Notes: a model not told the origin generated them from the letters alone. A stretch of 35,754 nucleotides of DNA from Bacteroidota bacterium (GCA_013286655.1 JABDFG010000019.1:934-36687), one strand, 5' to 3'. Shown: positions 16,401-25,182, counted from the first letter of the stretch. Numbers and translations are program-made.

Positions 16401-16868
16401 TCCGGCTAATTCCATATCCGCACGGCAATAGTGAACAATCGTACGTTCGTTTTCATGCTGGGTATGATGAGAAGATAATTTAATTGAATTGTCTAAGGTC
16501 GGGATCTCAGATTTTTCTATAGTGTTAAACACATAACTCAGGCCAGTTGTAGTAATGTAGATATCCAATCCCTCATTACTCGCTTTAAACAATAGGTCCG
16601 TATCTGCGGCACACTTACCTGCTCTATTCTCCACTGCAGAATAGCCGTCTTGTAAATCGGCCATTTGACCTTTATTCTCCGCAAAATGAAGTCCTCCCTT
16701 TTTTTGCATCCAGCTTTGTACGCTTGACTCCAGCTCAGGATCAACGTTTTCTTTTGAATGATCTTTGCCGGCAAAAGCAACAACAGACGCGAATGCCAGG
16801 ATAAATGTAATAGAAACGGAAATGTGAATTTTAGCGGAACGTGTATTCCAATAATTTTGATTCTCCAA
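13497..16868 (-). CDS. T9SS-secreted SBBP-repeat protein with gliding-motility type C-terminal tail
   Basis: A 1123-residue exported protein. After a signal segment (about 12-34), residues about 55-330 resemble the N-terminal domain found with SBBP repeats (DUF7948-like; LHFAENKGQM, YPGIDWVLY). Residues about 331-790 hold seven SBBP-type repeats of about 66 residues, each like WATYYGG..D.g.sI.sDG.nvWVTG.T.S.dFP; these predict a beta-propeller or solenoid. Two Ig/PKD-like stretches and a SprB-like repeat (about 800-1030) follow, and then the CHU_C tail from about 1033 (LFIPTAFSPNGDGDND, VYDRWGELVFET, GWDGTFRG). Proteins of this kind are exported by T9SS and act at the surface. The gene starts two bases after its upstream neighbour. 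Confidence 0.9.
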   Translation of the reverse strand: MENQNYWNTRSAKIHISVSITFILAFASVVAFAGKDHSKENVDPELESSVQSWMQKKGGLHFAENKGQMADLQDGYSAVENRAGKCAADTDLLFKASNEGLDIYITTTGLSYVFNTIEKSEIPTLDNSIKLSSHHTQHENERTIVHYCRADMELAGADIRKENVLKELQMDDRTDYYLAQCPEGVRDVHSYEKITIRNVYPGIDWVLYSVPSTESFVVSKTSTSPDYTGLTTNDQRLKTNTGGFKYDFIVHPGADPSLIRLRYKWTDKPLLQRDGSLKIRTPAGYLEEGPPVSYQDNKRHRITTSYVLQGDEIRLIPGKYDPGVTLVIDPTLIWATYYGGSSNDEINSVHTDGQNVWVTGSCTSNGFPTLSPPGGQAYFQGSFVGKVDLIILQFSSCGQLIWSTYYGGSQIDIGQSICSDGRNVWVTGSTSSADFPLQIFPGAYNQVFSGGAGVTNAFVLQFSCASNSLIWATCYGGKKTDIGNSISSDGIHVWVTGQTSSTDFPLQAIAGAYNQPAKGSGLTSDAFLLQFSCSGGVLIWATFYGGNDLDYGTAVNSDGTTVWVTGYTQSTNFPVQFLAGAYNHLVTNGGGDAFILEFAVTGTRTWASYYGGSGSDVGYSISSDGKNAWLTGVTESIDFPVLSPAGAFTQPLLGGGGSNAFILQLSCVNSSQIWSTYYGGSGIDAGNSISSDGTSVWVCGQTGSSDFPTESSGCGYFLGTPGGGNNVFILQFTTAGVRKWATFYGNDSENDGSYISSDGNSVFVSGDAYIGSTYPTRFPVGTYADSIIGGGVTNENVIIAKFSILCSSLLLSPDMATCAGTSVILNASGASSYSWTPPAGLNATTGSSVMADPDSTTTYTVTGLSAGCPFASAAVRVNVLPEPALMAISTNTCQGETKGLIKLSPTLAGAIYKWSNGSSGLMVTGLDTGTYTITVTDVNGCTATTSASILQLPDPIPIVGTEKTISQGQTVQLVANGGTRYLWAPSASLNNDTIYNPIANPNQTTSYRVIVRDVNNCSAIDSVLITVVSCEASQLFIPTAFSPNGDGDNDMLYVRAPACITAFRMQVYDRWGELVFETTDRLTGWDGTFRGKEMDPAVFVYYLTATLSNGQKISGKGNVTLLK
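14600..15880 (-). repeat. seven diverged ~200-bp direct repeats encoding SBBP units
   Basis: Repeats with a period of about 185-212 bp recur around 15870, 15655, 15450, 15240, 15045, 14835 and 14640. Each encodes the Trp-x-x-Tyr-Tyr-Gly-Gly opening and the Val-Trp-Val-Thr-Gly core. DNA identity between copies is moderate, so this is an old internal duplication that could still recombine or change copy number. Confidence 0.8.
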
Positions 16869-16870
16869 AA

Positions 16871-18694
16871 TTACTTGTTGCTTCTGATCAGCTCTACAAA
16901 TCCAGAGCCTTTGTACGACTTCCCATCATACGACTGTGCTTTATAGATATAATAATACGTACCATCGGGAACGCTCGCTCCACTTTTAGTTCTGCCATCC
17001 CATCTCGTATTTATACTTCCGTCAAATAGTAATAAGCCCCAGCGATCATAGATGCTGTAATTCAAAGTTTCTATCCCCGTTGTTGTAAAATAAAACTGAT
17101 CATTTTTCCCGTCTCCATTAGGCGAAAACACGTTGGGAACAAATATCGAATCCTTTGAAGTCACTCGTAAACAATGAGAAACGGTATCCATGCATGTTCC
17201 ATTACTAACGGTAAGCAAGACACAATAATAACCAGGCTTATCAAAAACATGAACAGGATTTTGCAAAGCCGAACTATCTTTCTGTAAAGAAGAGGGATCC
17301 TGAAAATTCCAGGACCATTTTGTCGGACCAACAGACTGATCCGTAAAATGAACCGTATCATTAACGAGCGCCGTTGGACTTGGATTAGTGCTAAATCCTG
17401 CACTTACCGCACTTTGCGCAGTGATTGTAATCGTGGCAATTCCCTGGCAAGCCTTGGAATCGCTTACGGTTACCGTATAAATACCAGGAGCCAGATTACT
17501 CAAGGTATTAGATGTTCCTCCGGGCGAGGACCAGTTATAGGTATAAGGTGCAGAACCCGTCGTTGCAGTGACAGTGGCAGTTCCATTATCATCCTTTTTA
17601 CAAACAGGGTTAGTTTGTGTTGACGTTATGCTGATTCCAAGATTGACAGTCAATTTTACGGAATCTTTTAAAATGTAACATATTTTTGAGGCCCCTCCGG
17701 ATACGACTAAATTAACGGAGTATGATCCCGCCTGATTATAAGTATGCACCGGATTTTGCAAGGTAGAGGTATTTTGAATTCCGGAAGAAGGATCACCAAA
17801 ATCCCAGGCCCAGGAAATAACTTTCCCGGAACTTTGGTCAGCGAAAGAAACATTAAAAGGAGCCGTACAAAGCGAAGCAGGCGTATTTTTGAAAGCAGCC
17901 GCAAGATTAAAACAGATAAACGAGGCCATATCGCTTTGTCCGGAATAAGGTCCGTTAAAGCTGAACACATCAGACGAGGTATTCGTCGTAAGATTAATCT
18001 CCGATAAATTACCGATTGCCGGAGAAGAGGGAGTGCCTGTACCGGCTATACCATAAATATTTCCATCCGTTCCAATAGCGACAGCCCCATAATAATTGCC
18101 GCTTGGATTAAAATTGATGCCATGATAAGAAGCATCAACAGTTCCATTCGTGTCACATCTGATGGAACCACAATATAAATAGCAATCATAGGGATTAAAA
18201 ACAATATCAGCCCAGGTATTAATACTGACTGCATAAGGACCTTTTAGGGTATTTCCCGAATTAATATCTATTGCCACAAGCTGATTGGTTGAAGTAACCG
18301 TCCAATACCTTCCCCAGGGATCAAAGCAGCCATAAACCCCGTTATTACCAACAATTCCAAGATAACAGACTGATTTAGCTTTCCCCGAAGCATCCAGACG
18401 CATCAGCGAATCGTTCACATTGTTTATATAATAAAGATATCCGTCTTTAGGATTAGCGCCCAACGCATTGTGCTCAGGAGTCGGCATTTCGAAAACAAAA
18501 GTAACTTTTGGTGATCCCGTAGTATAACCACTTATGTAAGATAAAGAACCGTTGGTTAAAGTATCCTGAAAAAAATAAAGACGGGATGCACTGTCGCAGG
18601 GAAAGGTTGGCTGAGCCCTGGAGCAAAAGGAAACAAAAACAGGAATAGCAACCATTAACGTCCTCAAAAACTCAAACCCAATTTTTTTTCTCAT
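16871..18694 (-). CDS. T9SS-secreted PKD-domain protein with gliding-motility type C-terminal tail
   Basis: A 607-residue exported protein with a signal peptide at about residues 1-27 (cut near SRAQ). Residues about 35-268 look like a beta-propeller reading module (NPKDGYLYYIN, FNPYDCYLYCG, IGTDGNIYGIAG), often annotated as surface WD40/YVTN-like. PKD domain 1 lies at about 278-350 (WAWDFGDPSS...HTYNQAGSYSV). A SprB repeat follows at about 355-427, PKD domain 2 at 433-512 and the CHU_C tail from 517 (IFVPNVFSPNGDGKNDQF, YDRWGLLLFDG, RWDGRTKSG). It probably works with the 1123-residue protein encoded two bases downstream, as a pair of large surface or secreted proteins. No catalytic site is seen. 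Confidence 0.9.
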   Translation of the reverse strand: MRKKIGFEFLRTLMVAIPVFVSFCSRAQPTFPCDSASRLYFFQDTLTNGSLSYISGYTTGSPKVTFVFEMPTPEHNALGANPKDGYLYYINNVNDSLMRLDASGKAKSVCYLGIVGNNGVYGCFDPWGRYWTVTSTNQLVAIDINSGNTLKGPYAVSINTWADIVFNPYDCYLYCGSIRCDTNGTVDASYHGINFNPSGNYYGAVAIGTDGNIYGIAGTGTPSSPAIGNLSEINLTTNTSSDVFSFNGPYSGQSDMASFICFNLAAAFKNTPASLCTAPFNVSFADQSSGKVISWAWDFGDPSSGIQNTSTLQNPVHTYNQAGSYSVNLVVSGGASKICYILKDSVKLTVNLGISITSTQTNPVCKKDDNGTATVTATTGSAPYTYNWSSPGGTSNTLSNLAPGIYTVTVSDSKACQGIATITITAQSAVSAGFSTNPSPTALVNDTVHFTDQSVGPTKWSWNFQDPSSLQKDSSALQNPVHVFDKPGYYCVLLTVSNGTCMDTVSHCLRVTSKDSIFVPNVFSPNGDGKNDQFYFTTTGIETLNYSIYDRWGLLLFDGSINTRWDGRTKSGASVPDGTYYYIYKAQSYDGKSYKGSGFVELIRSNK

Positions 18695-18727
18695 CTACTA
18701 CCAAATTAATCATTCTTTTCAATCTGG

Positions 18728-18758
18728 CAAAGGTGAGGGGGTGGAAATACCTTCCAAA
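18728..18758 (-). promoter_or_regulatory. Bacteroidota promoter of the two-gene T9SS operon
   Basis: On the minus strand TTTG (18758-18755) is followed after exactly 19 bases by CACCTTTG (18735-18728). The -33 element is perfect and the -7 differs from TAnnTTTG at one base. The start codon at 18694 is 33 bases downstream. Confidence 0.65.
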
Positions 18759-18866
18759 AAACAAGAGCGAAGTTTGCTTCTCATGATAGTTTGTGGTATT
18801 TTTATAAGGCCCGAATAGTTAGTTCATGGGGGTGTATCGTTTCAGAAATTTTCAAATCATAATTCA

Positions 18867-20819
18867 ATGCTTATGAGAAAAATCACCTTACTTCCGCTAT
18901 TTTTAACACTGCTGTTTTTCACAGCTTTTTCTTTTTCTTCGTTTTCCAAAGCCAAACAAGACACCAGCAGATATGGAACTTATAAAGGGGTACGAACATT
19001 ACTGTATTTCCATATTCCACCCGGTTACGATTCAACTAAACCCACTACCCTTCTGGTGGCTCTTCATGGTTCAGGAGATAAAAGTCCCAATTTTGTGACC
19101 CCTGCGTTTGACTCCTTATCAGATATGAACACCTCCTCTTTTCATAATTGTATTGTTGTTTGTCCGGAAGGAAACTTTTCTGTGGGTAGTGGCTATGCGT
19201 ATGGTTTTGGTCCGACAGACAATGGCGCAGCCGGAGTTGCACGTGATTCGGCCATGAAATGGTACAATATTGACACGAATAACATTTATTTATGCGGCTT
19301 TTCCCAAGGAGGAGAAGTCGCTTTATATTATGGATTGAAAGATTATAATTTATGGAAAGGTTTGATTCTATGGGCCCCCGCACTTGATACCTATGCAGAG
19401 ATTAATAACCAGACTGCGATACAATACTTTTATTCAAATGCAAAAAAGATTCCCATTTGCCTGGAAGATGGCTCGATCGATGCATTGTACCCCGCGGATA
19501 CTTATTTATACCAGGTATTATTGGATTCAAATGCAATTATCAGCTTTACTACTGAACCGGGCATGGGACATCAGATCCCATATAGTACGGCACAGCAGAA
19601 AATGAACTTTTTTGCCAGCCGGAATTGTGTCGGGATGCCTTCCTTAGATGCCGGAATATTGGACGTTCATAAACCTTTATCCTGGCAATGCGATACAACG
19701 GTTAATCCGAGCGTAAATTTAATGAATCATGGATCCACGCAATTGGATTCTGTAATTATCAATTACACTATTGACAATGGTGCTGTACAAACCTATTTGT
19801 GGAAGGGTATCCTTGCTCCCTTAACTTCGACAACGGTCAGTTTACCCTCGGTTCCTGTCAGCGGTAATGAGGCCTCACATCATTTTTCGGTAGCTACTTC
19901 TTCTCCCAATAATGGAGTAGACGGCAATCCTTCCAATGATGCTGCGAGTCTGAATTTTTTACTAAACGGCCCAACAGGAATAAGTCTTCCTTTATTCGAC
20001 GGTTTTGAAAATTCAACTACTTTATTTGACTCATCTGCAGCAATAAATAGTCAGGGAGGTCAATATCCATGGGCAAAAATAAGCCTGAGCTCTGCTCCTG
20101 TCCTCAGCGGTAAATTTGGTCAGGAAGCGGAATTCCTGCTCGGTGAATTTCCTGTAATTACCGGACAAGACGTATTTGCTGAACTGACCACTAAATCAAT
20201 TGATCTGACTTCGGATAGTGCTCCACGAATGACTTTCGACATCGCAACCGAATTGGCATCTGCCAGCGGACCTTATGATACCCTGAAGGTGCTTATTTCA
20301 ACCGATTGTGGTCACACATTCCATCTCATCTATCACAAGTCAGGTGATTCACTTGCGACGGTATCCGGAACGGCCAGTTCGTTTCCTGTCAGCCAACTAC
20401 AGCTGAATAATTGGAGAACGGATACGGTCTCCCTCAGCGCATATGCCTCCAGCAAAAATGCGATCATCAAATTCAGGAGCGACAACGTTAGTACACATCT
20501 GAACAACTTATACCTGGATAACATTAACCTATTTGGCAAGAAAGGACCTGTTCCGGCTGGTATCGCCAATTATGCTAAGCCAGGTGGAGTAAATGTATTT
20601 CCCAATCCATTCAACGATTTTAGCACGATACAATTTACCACCAATGGCAGGCATTATATAGAATTGGACGACCTGGCAGGCAGAAAACTGACCTTTAATG
20701 AGTCGAATGAACCTCAGTATCAACTACAAAGAAACAACCTGGCTGCGGGTATGTACATTCTTAAAATATACGATGGACAGCAACAGTATCTTTCTGTTTC
20801 GAAAATTTGCATACAGTAG
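18867..20819 (+). CDS. T9SS-secreted alpha/beta-hydrolase (esterase/peptidase-like)
   Basis: A 650-residue exported enzyme. The signal peptide spans about 1-30; an ATG six bases on (18873) is an equally good start. The alpha/beta-hydrolase domain (about 40-252) has the oxyanion region LLVALHGSGD (62-71), nucleophile Ser146 in GFSQGG, a probable Asp in DGSIDALYP (201-209) and His235 in GMGHQIP. That is the layout of LpqC/poly(3-hydroxybutyrate)-depolymerase-like and carboxylesterase relatives. Residues about 262-370 form a CARDB-like beta domain. About 375-560 look like a jelly-roll module (LFDGFENS). From about 575 a Por-type T9SS tail follows (VNVFPNPFNDFSTIQF...LAAGMYILKIYDG). The substrate is unknown. 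Its end overlaps the radical SAM gene. Confidence 0.88.
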   Translation: MLMRKITLLPLFLTLLFFTAFSFSSFSKAKQDTSRYGTYKGVRTLLYFHIPPGYDSTKPTTLLVALHGSGDKSPNFVTPAFDSLSDMNTSSFHNCIVVCPEGNFSVGSGYAYGFGPTDNGAAGVARDSAMKWYNIDTNNIYLCGFSQGGEVALYYGLKDYNLWKGLILWAPALDTYAEINNQTAIQYFYSNAKKIPICLEDGSIDALYPADTYLYQVLLDSNAIISFTTEPGMGHQIPYSTAQQKMNFFASRNCVGMPSLDAGILDVHKPLSWQCDTTVNPSVNLMNHGSTQLDSVIINYTIDNGAVQTYLWKGILAPLTSTTVSLPSVPVSGNEASHHFSVATSSPNNGVDGNPSNDAASLNFLLNGPTGISLPLFDGFENSTTLFDSSAAINSQGGQYPWAKISLSSAPVLSGKFGQEAEFLLGEFPVITGQDVFAELTTKSIDLTSDSAPRMTFDIATELASASGPYDTLKVLISTDCGHTFHLIYHKSGDSLATVSGTASSFPVSQLQLNNWRTDTVSLSAYASSKNAIIKFRSDNVSTHLNNLYLDNINLFGKKGPVPAGIANYAKPGGVNVFPNPFNDFSTIQFTTNGRHYIELDDLAGRKLTFNESNEPQYQLQRNNLAAGMYILKIYDGQQQYLSVSKICIQ

Positions 20820-21841
20820 CTGAATTGCAGATAAACGACCAAATAAATCTTTTATCGAAACTCAGCTTTAGCAGAAGCACGAATGCCCTAAAGGTTATTT
20901 CCAGTTATTTCTTTTCCAAACTATCGGGAAAATCCATACACTGGGGCCTTCCCATCAGCATCGCAATTGAACCCACCACTTCCTGCAACCTTCGTTGTCC
21001 CGAATGTCCAAGCGGAAAGCGGGAATTTACAAGACCTACGGGAATGTTAAACTCCGGTTTTTTCAAAGAAACGATTGATACGATTTATAAAAATGTTTAC
21101 TACCTGACATTTTATTTTCAGGGCGAACCCTATCTAAATCCTGATTTTTTAGAAATGGTCGCCTATGCTTCCGGAAAAAAAATGTATACCGGAACCTCTA
21201 CAAACGGACATTACCTCAATGACGAAAACGCCCGCAAAACGATTGAATCCGGTCTTGACCGTTTGATTATTTCCATTGATGGAACTACACAGGAAACTTA
21301 CCAATCTTACAGAATCGGAGGCAACCTTGAAAAAGTAATCGAAGGAACTAAGAACGTTATCCGGTGGAAAAGAAAATTGCGTTCAAAGACCCCACACATT
21401 ATTTTCCAGTTTTTAGTCGTAAAACCAAACGAACATCAGACAAAGGATATTATGCAATTAGCCCGGGACCTGGAGGTGGAAGAAGTACGCTTTAAAACAG
21501 CCCAGGTATACGATTACAAACATGGCCATCATTTGATTCCAGAAAATTCCAGGTATTCCCGTTACAAAAAAGAAAAGAACGGCACTTTTTCCATTAAAAA
21601 CAACCTGGATAACCACTGCTGGAGATTATGGAGTTCGACCGTCATTACCTGGGATGGCCTATTGGTACCTTGTTGTTTTGACAAGGATGCCCGGCACCAG
21701 ATGGGCGACCTGAAGCAAGCCACTTTTAAACAGATCTGGAAAGATACCGCATACCATAACTTTCGTTCTGCTGTTTTACGTTCCCGCAAAGAAATCGATA
21801 TTTGTTCGAATTGCAGCGAAGGAACAAAAGTATGGGCCTGA
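20807..21841 (+). CDS. radical SAM protein with SPASM domain
   Basis: A 344-residue enzyme. The radical SAM cluster motif is C60-x3-C64-x2-C67 (TTSCNLRCPECPSG), with a GEPYLNP motif (106-112) for SAM binding. A SPASM-type C-terminal region follows, with C271, C289-C290 (LLVPCCFD) and C333/C336 (ICSNCSEG), enough to hold an extra Fe-S cluster. Such enzymes modify peptides or small molecules, but the substrate cannot be named. The listed start is TTG at 20807, overlapping the hydrolase gene by 13 bases. TTG at 20825, just after that gene's stop, would remove six residues and the overlap. No ATG start is available before the cluster motif. No obvious precursor peptide is seen nearby. Confidence 0.88.
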   Translation: MHTVAELQINDQINLLSKLSFSRSTNALKVISSYFFSKLSGKSIHWGLPISIAIEPTTSCNLRCPECPSGKREFTRPTGMLNSGFFKETIDTIYKNVYYLTFYFQGEPYLNPDFLEMVAYASGKKMYTGTSTNGHYLNDENARKTIESGLDRLIISIDGTTQETYQSYRIGGNLEKVIEGTKNVIRWKRKLRSKTPHIIFQFLVVKPNEHQTKDIMQLARDLEVEEVRFKTAQVYDYKHGHHLIPENSRYSRYKKEKNGTFSIKNNLDNHCWRLWSSTVITWDGLLVPCCFDKDARHQMGDLKQATFKQIWKDTAYHNFRSAVLRSRKEIDICSNCSEGTKVWA

Positions 21842-21880
21842 GTAAAAACACTCTGACGGATTAAGAAAATTTGATATGAA

Positions 21881-21911
21881 TTGGATAACAGATCCTGTTT
21901 ATTTAAATTTG
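21881..21911 (+). promoter_or_regulatory. candidate Bacteroidota promoter with a very short leader
   Basis: TAAATTTG at 21904-21911 is an exact TAnnTTTG -7 element. TTGG at 21881-21884, 19 bases upstream (or ATTG with 20), is an approximate -33. The ATG of the next gene begins at 21922, so the transcript leader would be only a few bases. Confidence 0.45.
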
Positions 21912-21921
21912 GTCAGCACAT

Positions 21922-22515
21922 ATGAATAAGCTACTTTTCTACTGGATCGTTCTCTTTCCTTTGGCGGGTCTGGCTCAGTTCAATTTTATCAACGAATTTG
22001 GGGCAGGACTTAACCTACCCATACTTAATCCTCTTCATAACGCCTCACCTGTACCCGCTTTACAGCTGGATTACTGGCATGAATTTTATTCCAAAACTCA
22101 TTATGTCCATGTAGAAAAATCCATAGAAACCAGAATAGGTCTTACATTTACAGACCTTTCATCGAATTCATTATACATGTTTAATGTGGGCATACAGGAT
22201 AGTTACCGGCGTGACAATTACCTGTTGGCCTTTGGAGCAGACCTGGTTGGTTTCATTTCGCAATCCTCGAAAATTTCCGGTGAATTTATAGGAATGAAAA
22301 AGGGAGGAACCTTCGGGCAAGGCGATGGACTTGGAATATTTTACAAGTTCGGCCGGAGACTGAATGATAGCTGGTCGATAACAGCAGAATTAGGTGGATT
22401 GGTTTATTTAGGTAATTTCTATACTTATACCGGAGGTCCGATTGTTTGGAGAATAAATACCGCCCCATCAATTGGTTTATATCGCGGAAATATTTCCCTG
22501 GATTATCATTTTTAG
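21922..22515 (+). CDS. small exported protein of unknown function
   Basis: A 197-residue protein with a signal peptide (MNKLLFYWIVLFPLAGLAQ). The mature part is rich in alternating aromatic, Gly and polar residues (SIETRIGLTF, DNYLLAFGADLVGF, WSITAELGGLVYLGNFYTYT) and ends SLDYHF with a terminal Phe. This pattern suggests an eight-strand outer-membrane beta-barrel, though I do not recognise the family. It appears to have its own promoter and stands alone between the radical SAM gene and the convergent DUF5686 gene. Confidence 0.7.
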   Translation: MNKLLFYWIVLFPLAGLAQFNFINEFGAGLNLPILNPLHNASPVPALQLDYWHEFYSKTHYVHVEKSIETRIGLTFTDLSSNSLYMFNVGIQDSYRRDNYLLAFGADLVGFISQSSKISGEFIGMKKGGTFGQGDGLGIFYKFGRRLNDSWSITAELGGLVYLGNFYTYTGGPIVWRINTAPSIGLYRGNISLDYHF

Positions 22516-22554
22516 AACCAGATCAGTCCGTCTTTTTATCTTAATTCGGGATCA

Positions 22555-25182
22555 TCAGTATTTATCCGAACGTCCGAATAGTGAGCTCAGTTTGGTGGAA
22601 AGTCCGATTCTGAAGCCTACAGACTGATAATGAAAATTATCATAGGAAGTAACAATCTCAAATTTAAAAAGGCGGAAGATCTGGTCAATACCATAACTTA
22701 GCTCTGCATAATTGTTTAAAGAAGGGGTATATAAGTAATTGAAGAGCACCTCTTCTTTCAGGCCCGACATGCGCGGTAAAACAAATTGTGTTATCAATAG
22801 TTTGCGTGGTAAAAGATTTACGGAACCTGTGGCAAAATACTTATCCGTGGAGTATCTGTAATAATCCAGTAACCGGAATCCATTATCATTTTCCTGAATA
22901 ATAGTGCTATTACCCATAAAATGTTGGAAGTCCATAAAATACATTTTATTGTTATTTACAAAATCGCCAAAATTAATCCGTGTTTCCAAAATTCCCCGGA
23001 TTCCAATTTTAGATTTACAGCTTACTCCCAATTCAAGTAAATCAAAATCAACGTCGCTGTTTAATATGTCCTTCCAGCCCTTTTTATACTTTAATGTGAA
23101 TACAGGCGCCGAACCCTGAACTTCCTGCTTGATGCCATTCCTGATTTTGTATTCCTTTCTTAAATAATATTTTAATGAGAATTGGGTTATAAATGCTTCA
23201 TTTGCTGGAAAATTTGTTGAAGCAATTTCATTGTTTACGGGAGAATTGGATGTAAAATATTCCTTCCTCCAATTGAAAGCGGGAAAAACAGCAGGAGAAT
23301 TACTTAACATCATTCGATTGGCTAATTCCCCGGTTACATTAAAATAAAAATGTTCTGTAACTTTTTGAGCGAGAGCTAACCTAAAATAATTCTTTTCGTA
23401 AATTTTCATATAGTTATAGCCCCATAGAGACGTTGTTATAGTGTTCAAAGCCTCACTAATTGGATTGGCCGAATTAAACTGTGTCCTGTCTTCTCCCCCC
23501 TCCAATGAAATACTTCCTGATGCCTGGTCTTTCCCATATTGATAAGACACCAAACCTTTACCGGTAAAGTCCTTTCTTGCCAATGAATACCTTGCAAATG
23601 GTTCAACGGTAAGTATATTTTTATTCTGAAATTCTTTTTTATAAATAAGGTTTGATTTAAAAACAACACCTTCAACAGTATTAAAACTACCACTTAAATA
23701 CACCCAATTTATTTCGCTTGTAGAATCAATTTTATATTGTATGGTATTCAAAATTCTTTTTGTTGATGATTTTGCAGTAGAATCAATTTCGTGTTTTGTA
23801 GCAATAATAATTTTAACCAGGCTGTCTTTATTACTATAACTTTTATTTTCCTTTTCTGTGAGTGGGATTGTTCTTTCTTCTGCCCAATAACAACTATCCT
23901 TTTTATAAGCCATTGAGTCTACTTCCATTGTTGAATTTGATACCATTTCCGGTTCCTTTTCCTTTTTTGCTTCTTCCTTTTCATACATTTTCATTAGCTT
24001 TCGCATATTTTTTCGGGTAAACTTCTTATCACTATTCAACAAGGTCTCAATATCCTTTTCATTTTTGGCTTTGACAGATGAAGTTTCCGGAAGTTTTTCT
24101 TTTTCTGTTTTTTCGTCTATAATTTCAGGTGGCAATTGAAGTGCTTTATTCAACTTTATTTTATAATTGTTAATTGTTGCCTGATACTTTAAGTCAAATC
24201 CCAATCCATAAACAGTTCCATAAATGGTATAGATTTGGGATAAAGGCATCCATATTTTATCCTGAACTTCTGTGTAGTTTTGGGTACATACGTATGTTAC
24301 ACCTTCGTGTGTAGTTGTCAATTGCAAACTTTTAATACACCAAAGATTATCAACTATATAAATAGTCCCCTCAAATACATCATCTCCATTAGACCTCGGA
24401 ATCACTCTTATTTTATTAATCTCATGATTGCCATCGTAAAATGAACCCTCCAATTTGAAGGAATAATAGACAAAGGCTCTTGGAGATAATGGGGAAACAC
24501 TTCTTGCTATAATTGGCTCATAAAAACTGCCATTTATAAATTGAATTGGAGTTGGAGTTGGAACTGGTAAATTTGATGTGGCAGATATAACTTTTTGTTT
24601 GTAAATATTGGGTTGCTCGAAAGCCAAGTCGCTTATGTTTTCAAATAAAAATATTTTATTCGTATCAATTACTTTTTTGTCAGAATCATTCATGGATACA
24701 CGAACGAGCCAGGGAATATGATTTAATTTCGCGCTTCCTTTGATATAAGACTTCGCAGAATATTCCTGCACCTGGTATTTATAAAATTTGGCCATTGCAA
24801 TTGCTTTACGCATAATGGCATAAGCCGGGTCTTCATCCTTCAATTTTATTCTAACCTCCCCGAGCGTGTAAACAGCAGATTTCAAGACAATGTTCAGATC
24901 CAGCCAGTCATCTTTAACAGTTACGGTCTCTCTTTCTGTTTGGTAACCCAGACATTGGATTACCAGTTCATAAATTCCTGGAGGTACTTTTGTTTCAAAT
25001 TTTCCATCCAAATTGCTGGAGGTATTGGAATGACTCGTTTTAACAAATATTCCCACATATGGTAAAGGTTCTCCCTTATCGGATACGATACTTCCTCTGA
25101 TTCCACTTATTTGTGCTGTACAAAAATGTGTCAGTAGTGCGACAAAAATGGAAAGATGAAAAAACCGGGAAACACTCATCAT
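22555..25182 (-). CDS. DUF5686 outer-membrane protein with carboxypeptidase-regulatory-like domain
   Basis: An 875-residue exported protein. The signal peptide (about 1-23) is followed by a CarboxypepD_reg-like beta-sandwich (about 25-110; ISGIRGSIVSDKGEPLPYVG, GIYELVIQCLGYQ). The DUF5686 region begins with EDPAYAIMRKAIAMAKFY. A highly charged Lys/Glu segment (about 345-420) looks like a disordered insertion. The C-terminal half is beta-rich and typical of an outer-membrane barrel. The N-terminal domain resembles that of SusC/TonB receptors, but I see no plug domain or TonB box. The start codon overlaps the upstream TlpA gene (ATGATGA; M1 at 25182 or M2 at 25179). It is the last gene of a three-gene operon. 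Confidence 0.85.
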   Translation of the reverse strand: MMSVSRFFHLSIFVALLTHFCTAQISGIRGSIVSDKGEPLPYVGIFVKTSHSNTSSNLDGKFETKVPPGIYELVIQCLGYQTERETVTVKDDWLDLNIVLKSAVYTLGEVRIKLKDEDPAYAIMRKAIAMAKFYKYQVQEYSAKSYIKGSAKLNHIPWLVRVSMNDSDKKVIDTNKIFLFENISDLAFEQPNIYKQKVISATSNLPVPTPTPIQFINGSFYEPIIARSVSPLSPRAFVYYSFKLEGSFYDGNHEINKIRVIPRSNGDDVFEGTIYIVDNLWCIKSLQLTTTHEGVTYVCTQNYTEVQDKIWMPLSQIYTIYGTVYGLGFDLKYQATINNYKIKLNKALQLPPEIIDEKTEKEKLPETSSVKAKNEKDIETLLNSDKKFTRKNMRKLMKMYEKEEAKKEKEPEMVSNSTMEVDSMAYKKDSCYWAEERTIPLTEKENKSYSNKDSLVKIIIATKHEIDSTAKSSTKRILNTIQYKIDSTSEINWVYLSGSFNTVEGVVFKSNLIYKKEFQNKNILTVEPFARYSLARKDFTGKGLVSYQYGKDQASGSISLEGGEDRTQFNSANPISEALNTITTSLWGYNYMKIYEKNYFRLALAQKVTEHFYFNVTGELANRMMLSNSPAVFPAFNWRKEYFTSNSPVNNEIASTNFPANEAFITQFSLKYYLRKEYKIRNGIKQEVQGSAPVFTLKYKKGWKDILNSDVDFDLLELGVSCKSKIGIRGILETRINFGDFVNNNKMYFMDFQHFMGNSTIIQENDNGFRLLDYYRYSTDKYFATGSVNLLPRKLLITQFVLPRMSGLKEEVLFNYLYTPSLNNYAELSYGIDQIFRLFKFEIVTSYDNFHYQSVGFRIGLSTKLSSLFGRSDKY

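Noticed and set aside
16538-20569. Several 60-130 codon frames on both strands within the T9SS genes and the hydrolase
   Set aside because: All lie inside genes with unbroken, recognisable domains and show no signal peptide, motif or plausible start of their own.
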